Shown: positions 59,667-64,000 of the stretch, piece after piece
Layout: each line of letters begins with the position of its first letter
How positions within the stretch are numbered: the first letter of the stretch is position 1
DNA from: Catalinimonas sp038039535
GTDB taxonomy: Bacteria; Bacteroidota; Bacteroidia; Cytophagales; Cyclobacteriaceae
Direction of reading: 5' to 3'
Length of the DNA: 64,000 nucleotides
Assembly (NCBI RefSeq): GCF_038039535.1
Contig: NZ_JBBPHP010000016.1
Location: 67,346-131,345, forward strand
Notes under the pieces: generated by a model
What the model was told of the DNA's origin: nothing
Databases searched by the model: none
The model's input: only the letters and a program-made list of their open reading frames with translations
Translations under genes and position numbers: made by a program

Positions 59667-61112
59667 TTACCTTTTCGCTTCGGCTTCTATTTCCACCAGA
59701 TAACCTTCGCCTACCAATTTGGCCTGTACCAATGTATTAGCCGGCTGAATATCTTTGAAACGTTCTCCGTGTGCCCGCGCCACTGCTTCCCAATCGTTGA
59801 TATCATTTACAAATATTCTGGTGCGGTCTACATCTTCTAAGCTACCACCTAAAGATTCTATAGCTCCCTGAATTTTGTCAATTACAAAGTGGGCTTGCGC
59901 TGCCGCGTCTTTTCCACCAATCATACGACTACCATGGGTAGCAGTAGTGCCTGAAACGAGAATACGGTCACCACTACGCACTGCCCTGCAATAGCCTGCC
60001 ATATCTTCCCAAACCGTACCACTAAATATTTTCTTTCTTCCCTGATGCCCATCTACCGCTTCAAATGGAGCAGGAATACTTTCCAGATGATCGCTCAGGT
60101 CGCCGGAAGCAGTAAGAAAAGGAGGTTTACGATACTCATCTCCACAGCCGCCGGGAATAGGAGAGAGTGCCGATTGTGCTTCCTGAATTGACTGCAAATC
60201 TTCCGTATCCAGCTGGATATCAAAAATACGCTGGTTCTCCGCGATGTGCTCACTTTTACCCAGACGAGCACCCAGAATAATACCGCCTACCGCTGGTTGA
60301 TTCAGCATAAAATTACTGCTGATATTGGCGATGGAAGCCTGGTGTTTCTCTGCTACCTGATTTACCACTTTGAGCAAATGCTGAAATTTCTTCCAGCCAC
60401 CGGCAGCATTTACGAATCGCTTATACTTCATTTGTGACCAGGTCTTCAGTTCTTCCATCTTAGGTTCGGGCTTGTCCAGCCACTTCTCCGATAGAAAACC
60501 ACCTGCTACAGTGCCAAAAGCTAATAGTTTTACGTCATACTGCTCACAAACCTCTGTCATGCTTTGTGCAGCCCGCTGGTCTATGAGCGAGTAACACACC
60601 TGATTGGACACAATTTCAATACCGCTGCTCACCGCTATTCTCAAATGAGCAGCATCAAAATTGGTCAGACCGATATGGCGAATCAGGCCTTCTCCTTTTA
60701 GCTCCTGCAAGCAGTACAGACAGTCCAACCAGTTGGGGTCGGCATAGTTCCAGGCATGAAACTGCATGAGGTCAATCGTTTCCAACTGCATCCGGCTCAT
60801 GGCTTTTTGTACCGCCTCCCGCACGTCCTCCTTAGTAGTAGGCCCTGGCTTGGGTACCCACTTGGTCAGGAGTTGTACTTGCTCACCTGTTGCTTGCTGC
60901 TTTTTAAAAGTACCGCTGATAATCTCCGCCGACCCATAATGATCAGCCATATCAAAAGTAGTGAAGCCTGCTTCTACATAGGGTTGCATAGCTTTAGCAG
61001 TTTCCTCAGGATCAAGCGTAGTTCCGTCTTTTTCCATATCGGCTATTTGCCACAGGCCGGTCAGCACGCGGGAGATTTTCAGGTCGGGAGCGAGTTCGCA
61101 GTATCTTTGCAT
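59667..61112 (-). CDS. Aldo/keto reductase fused to a RidA-like domain
   Basis: 481 aa. The N-terminal reductase (about 1-330) includes LTGLWQIADM, TTFDMADHYGSAE (catalytic Asp and Tyr), LQFHAWNYAD and the GGIILGARLGKSEHI end. The C-terminal YjgF/RidA domain (about 350-481) includes CRAVRSGDRILVSGTTA, RTRIFVNDINDWEAVARAHGE and LVEIEAEAK. RidA removes reactive enamines, so the fusion may handle reduction and detoxification of the same intermediate (inference). It starts right after the permease stop (TAAATG), so it forms an operon with it. Confidence 0.87.
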   Translation of the reverse strand: MQRYCELAPDLKISRVLTGLWQIADMEKDGTTLDPEETAKAMQPYVEAGFTTFDMADHYGSAEIISGTFKKQQATGEQVQLLTKWVPKPGPTTKEDVREAVQKAMSRMQLETIDLMQFHAWNYADPNWLDCLYCLQELKGEGLIRHIGLTNFDAAHLRIAVSSGIEIVSNQVCYSLIDQRAAQSMTEVCEQYDVKLLAFGTVAGGFLSEKWLDKPEPKMEELKTWSQMKYKRFVNAAGGWKKFQHLLKVVNQVAEKHQASIANISSNFMLNQPAVGGIILGARLGKSEHIAENQRIFDIQLDTEDLQSIQEAQSALSPIPGGCGDEYRKPPFLTASGDLSDHLESIPAPFEAVDGHQGRKKIFSGTVWEDMAGYCRAVRSGDRILVSGTTATHGSRMIGGKDAAAQAHFVIDKIQGAIESLGGSLEDVDRTRIFVNDINDWEAVARAHGERFKDIQPANTLVQAKLVGEGYLVEIEAEAKR

Positions 61113-62615
61113 TTATTCGGGAGGAAGCTTGGTAAATAATTGCCGGGTGTTTAATCCCTGCTTTTTTAGTGACGCTAATTTTACGAAAAATATGATGGAA
61201 GCCAAGCTCATCACAATAAGCCAGATGGGAGTAGAATGAAAATACCAGGCCTCCGCTTCACTGTTCATATCTTTCCAAGTATGGATGATCAGAAAAGCCG
61301 ACAACATCAGCGTACCTGTCCATCCTAAAAATCGCTGCATACTCCGTTTTCGGATGACCGTAATTTCCCCAGCCAAATCAGGATTGACGTGAGGAAGGCG
61401 CAGTAGTGTAATGCACATCAGCAGAAAATTCACCATCATGGAAGTGACCATAATGTCTATGCCTAAGAAGAAGTCCCCGGCAAAATGGCTGCCCAAAATA
61501 CCAATACTGGCCATGATACCACTTACAAAAAGTGCAATATGAGGTGTATGCCAGCGGGGATGTACTTTAGCTACTTTTTTGGGGAAAATACCATCTTCTG
61601 CCCAGGCAAACATCAGGCGGGATACTGAAAGCAGCATGGCCGGCAGGTCGTTGATCAGGGCGATGGCTGCTCCCGCTACTATGGCTACCGCCAGGCTGGA
61701 AGGAAGTACATAGCTTAGCATACCCGGGGCGGTAATGTCTTTCTGCATCGCTTCTTCAGCTACAAAAGACCAGGGCACCGTGTGATAAACTGCTGCTGTG
61801 AAGAGGAAGTAAAAACTTCCTACCACCGTGATCGCCAAAGCGATTGCCAATGGCAAGGTGCGCGATGGATTTTTGGCCTCACCCCCTGCCTGGGCAATGG
61901 AATCAAAACCGATAAAGCTGGAAAACAGAAGAGCAGAAGCCGCCAGAAATGTGCTGAGGTTAAATCCAGATGACGGTATTGCTTCATGCACTCGTCCTTC
62001 TTTGGCTAAGAGTCCGGTGGTAAAATCCTGCTGATCAAATGAGAAGCCTGCTATGATGACGATCGCTCCCAGTCCAAACATCAGGAACATGAGAGGAATT
62101 AAGGTGCGCTCGTAAGAACGTGCGCCTCTGATATTTACCCCAACAAAAATCCACAGCAGCAGCAAAGCAAGACTTACCCTTATCCATCCTCTGTCCAATA
62201 AAGTAGCGGTCTCTGTCCATTCCAGACTCAGGGCGATATCTCGGATAAAAGGAATAATGACATAGGAGACCACTCCGATGACGATGGATAAGCCGAACCA
62301 CTGAGAGAAGCTGGCAACGAAGCCTAAGTAGGGATTCAATCCCCGGCTGGCATAGATATAACTTCCTCCGGCACGGGGCATAGCTGAGGCCAGAATGCTA
62401 TAGGAAAAAGCCGCAAAGATGGCGGGGACAGCGGCAAAAAGAAAAGCAGGAAGCACATAAGGGCCGATGCCCGGAACATTCCGCTGGATCATAAAAGGCA
62501 CTACATTGATAGATGCCCCTAGCATGGAGCAAATTCCTGTAGCGGCCAGGCCCAGCAGTCCCATCCTTCTTAGCAATCCACTTTGTGTAGTTATTTGTTG
62601 GGAAGTATTGATCAT
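61113..62615 (-). CDS. APC-family amino-acid/polyamine permease
   Basis: 500 aa from ATG 62615; an ATG at 62636 and a frame to 62705 are also open. Around 12 hydrophobic segments begin with MGLLGLAATGICSMLGASINVVPFM, the usual first helices of the APC fold, and SAMPRAGGSYIYASRGLNPYLGF carries the family glycine-rich motif. The substrate is unknown; pairing with a RidA fusion hints at an amine or amino acid. Confidence 0.85.
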   Translation of the reverse strand: MINTSQQITTQSGLLRRMGLLGLAATGICSMLGASINVVPFMIQRNVPGIGPYVLPAFLFAAVPAIFAAFSYSILASAMPRAGGSYIYASRGLNPYLGFVASFSQWFGLSIVIGVVSYVIIPFIRDIALSLEWTETATLLDRGWIRVSLALLLLWIFVGVNIRGARSYERTLIPLMFLMFGLGAIVIIAGFSFDQQDFTTGLLAKEGRVHEAIPSSGFNLSTFLAASALLFSSFIGFDSIAQAGGEAKNPSRTLPLAIALAITVVGSFYFLFTAAVYHTVPWSFVAEEAMQKDITAPGMLSYVLPSSLAVAIVAGAAIALINDLPAMLLSVSRLMFAWAEDGIFPKKVAKVHPRWHTPHIALFVSGIMASIGILGSHFAGDFFLGIDIMVTSMMVNFLLMCITLLRLPHVNPDLAGEITVIRKRSMQRFLGWTGTLMLSAFLIIHTWKDMNSEAEAWYFHSTPIWLIVMSLASIIFFVKLASLKKQGLNTRQLFTKLPPE

Positions 62616-62746
62616 AGAGGTGCGAAAATGCAACATTTCGTGCAATATTGCTATTAGCTGAATTGATTGAATAAAAAATTGAAACGTAGTGCTAAATGCG
62701 GACACATTACAAATGCGCCCGAGTGAAGACTTGAAAGAAAGGGCAT

Positions 62747-63652
62747 TTAATGTTTTGTATACTTTTGAATCAGTTGGTTCAGCTCCTTTGCTAGCTGTTC
62801 ATACTCCTCCTGATTCTGAATACTATGAGAGTAAAAGCCAATGACAAAAGATTGTGGCTCTGTGAGTAAAGCCTGGGTCTGCGGTCCTCTGCCAAAGCCA
62901 AATACTGTCATTCCATCTTTACTATTCACCCCTTGGTCACTGTTGCCCATATAACTTATTAAATCTGTATGCCCATCTGCTTTTAATTGTAACATGTATA
63001 ACACCCCTTCTACCTGCTGATGACCGGTATACATCCAGCGATACTGCCCGAAGCTTGCTGTACCCTTAGATAAATCGGGAAGTTGGATTGTAGGCCCGAT
63101 CAGGGTGGAGTCTTTTGAATCATAGCCGAAATAATAATGCTGAGGAGCATACTTACCTCCCGGTGTACCTTCATACAAAAACCAATAGGGCTGCTGCGGA
63201 TCTATTTTCTCAATCTGTAAAACTGCATGATCTTTATAAAAAGTCCAGCGCCATCTCCACTTCCCACTCTTACTTTCCGTCACAATCTGATCATTTCTTT
63301 TTTTAAAGCTTATACACTGATCAAAACCAGGATGCCCGGCACCATCATCTTCCGATCGGAAAACCAGATTGGGCAGACCACGATAAGAAGAAGCCGCTGA
63401 GGCAGGGTATTCATTCCAGGGTTCTTTCTTAAAGCTTATCCAGTCATTTCCCTCCTGATCCATCATACGGGAGAAGCCTCCCCCTGCTTTGTCGTAATAA
63501 TAAGTGGCCAATGGTGTGTGTATGATAAAGTGGGGTCGTTCCTCATGGTGGCCTTCTTCTATCCTGATATTATCCTGAGCATACAGAAAATTTAAATGGA
63601 TGAGAGCAATCAAAACCTGGAGGCTGACATAAACTATTTTAGGCTTTTGCAT
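62747..63652 (-). CDS. Secreted protein of unknown function
   Basis: 301 aa. Signal peptide (SLQVLIALIHLNFLYAQ). The mature part is beta-rich with aromatic motifs (RPHFIIHTPLATYYYDKAGGGFSRM, WRWRWTFYKDHAVLQIEKI, PYWFLYEGTPGGKY, FGFGRGPQTQALL). It resembles secreted proteins found with polysaccharide-degradation genes; no enzyme is recognised. It is transcribed in the same direction as the AraC-type gene upstream. Confidence 0.65.
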   Translation of the reverse strand: MQKPKIVYVSLQVLIALIHLNFLYAQDNIRIEEGHHEERPHFIIHTPLATYYYDKAGGGFSRMMDQEGNDWISFKKEPWNEYPASAASSYRGLPNLVFRSEDDGAGHPGFDQCISFKKRNDQIVTESKSGKWRWRWTFYKDHAVLQIEKIDPQQPYWFLYEGTPGGKYAPQHYYFGYDSKDSTLIGPTIQLPDLSKGTASFGQYRWMYTGHQQVEGVLYMLQLKADGHTDLISYMGNSDQGVNSKDGMTVFGFGRGPQTQALLTEPQSFVIGFYSHSIQNQEEYEQLAKELNQLIQKYTKH

Positions 63653-63709
63653 AGCATAAAATAGTGGATGAACTCGATAAAAGAGAAAGTTTTAGAAGAG
63701 TTTTTAAAA

Positions 63710-64000
63710 CTACGAAACCACATTAGCTACATATTCGGAAGGCGTCTGTCCGTATTGCTTGTGGAAACTCTTGGTGAAATAAGAAGGATCGTTGAATCCA
63801 ACTGCATAAGCTACTTCTGCAATGCTGCCTGAATCCTGGGTCAGCAATTCTGCTGCTCTTTTCAGGCGCATCATCCGGATAAAGTCACCCGGAGACTGAT
63901 TGCTCAGGGCTTTGAGCTTACGATAGAGTTGTACCCTGCTCATGCCCAAGGCTTTACCCAAGCTTTCAACGCCGAAAGTAAAATCTGCCATATGCTCCTC
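63710..64000 (-). CDS. AraC-type DNA-binding domain, partial (start outside window)
   Basis: The frame is open to the right edge. Two HTH motifs of the AraC family are seen: VESLGKALGMSRVQLYRKLKAL, and SIAEVAYAVGFNDPSYFTKSFHKQYGQTPSEY. The opening ADFTFGVESL is typical of the C-terminus of bacteroidotal hybrid two-component regulators. It may control the adjacent secreted gene. Confidence 0.85.
   Translation of the reverse strand, partial: EEHMADFTFGVESLGKALGMSRVQLYRKLKALSNQSPGDFIRMMRLKRAAELLTQDSGSIAEVAYAVGFNDPSYFTKSFHKQYGQTPSEYVANVVS

Overview
The window is a bacterial chromosome segment from the Bacteroidota, most likely a Cytophagales-type marine or soil bacterium. The evidence is the promoter style (TAnnTTTG -7 boxes, no Shine-Dalgarno sequences), the KorA/KorB/GltD-like operon, PepSY-TM, TlpA/DUF4369-like, DUF885 and BNR-repeat secreted proteins, and an AraC-type regulator of the kind found in hybrid two-component systems. 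Genes are dense and mostly on the minus strand. About 38.1 kb in the middle is clearly AT-richer and is an integrated siphovirus.

Left host flank (1-10375): a membrane-anchored N-acetylmuramidase cut by the window edge, coupled to a membrane-anchored DUF5675 protein; an HD phosphohydrolase; a PepSY-TM protein; a VapBC-like toxin-antitoxin pair; and a three-gene operon for 2-oxoacid:ferredoxin oxidoreductase (fused gamma/alpha, beta, and an FAD/Fe-S oxidoreductase) joined by 4-nt overlaps. It ends at tRNA-Arg(CCG).

Prophage (about 10431-48559): it is bounded by a 12-bp repeat of the tRNA 3' end, with paired ATTAATACA arm-type sites inside both ends and a tyrosine integrase next to attR. From the left come a GIY-YIG homing endonuclease, then the minus-strand late module read right to left: DUF5681 terminase small-like, PD-(D/E)XK-like protein, terminase large, portal, minor head protein, prohead protease, HK97 capsid, connectors, tail tube, tail assembly chaperones (predicted -1 frameshift), tape measure, tail tip/fibre and a repetitive fibre. 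Two plus-strand genes interrupt it as possible morons. Further right lie an HTH-repeat protein, an array of short hairpin/box units, AT-rich control regions, a PolA-like replication protein, an AntA antirepressor with a pseudoknot-capable leader, small early genes, and a plus-strand tail-spike pair (Mtd_N-like N-terminus; beta-helix plus SGNH esterase). Most late genes that begin a block have a CTATTTATA box 13-17 nt before the start codon, a likely phage-specific signal. No lysis cassette was recognised.

Right host flank (48566-64000): a 30-residue hydrophobic mini-gene with a strong terminator, a lipoprotein, a TlpA-like lipoprotein, a DUF885 peptidase, a large BNR-repeat protein, a RAYT-type transposase beside REP-like palindromes, a pirin, two small genes, an aldo/keto reductase-RidA fusion with an amino-acid permease, a secreted protein of unknown function and a truncated AraC-family regulator.
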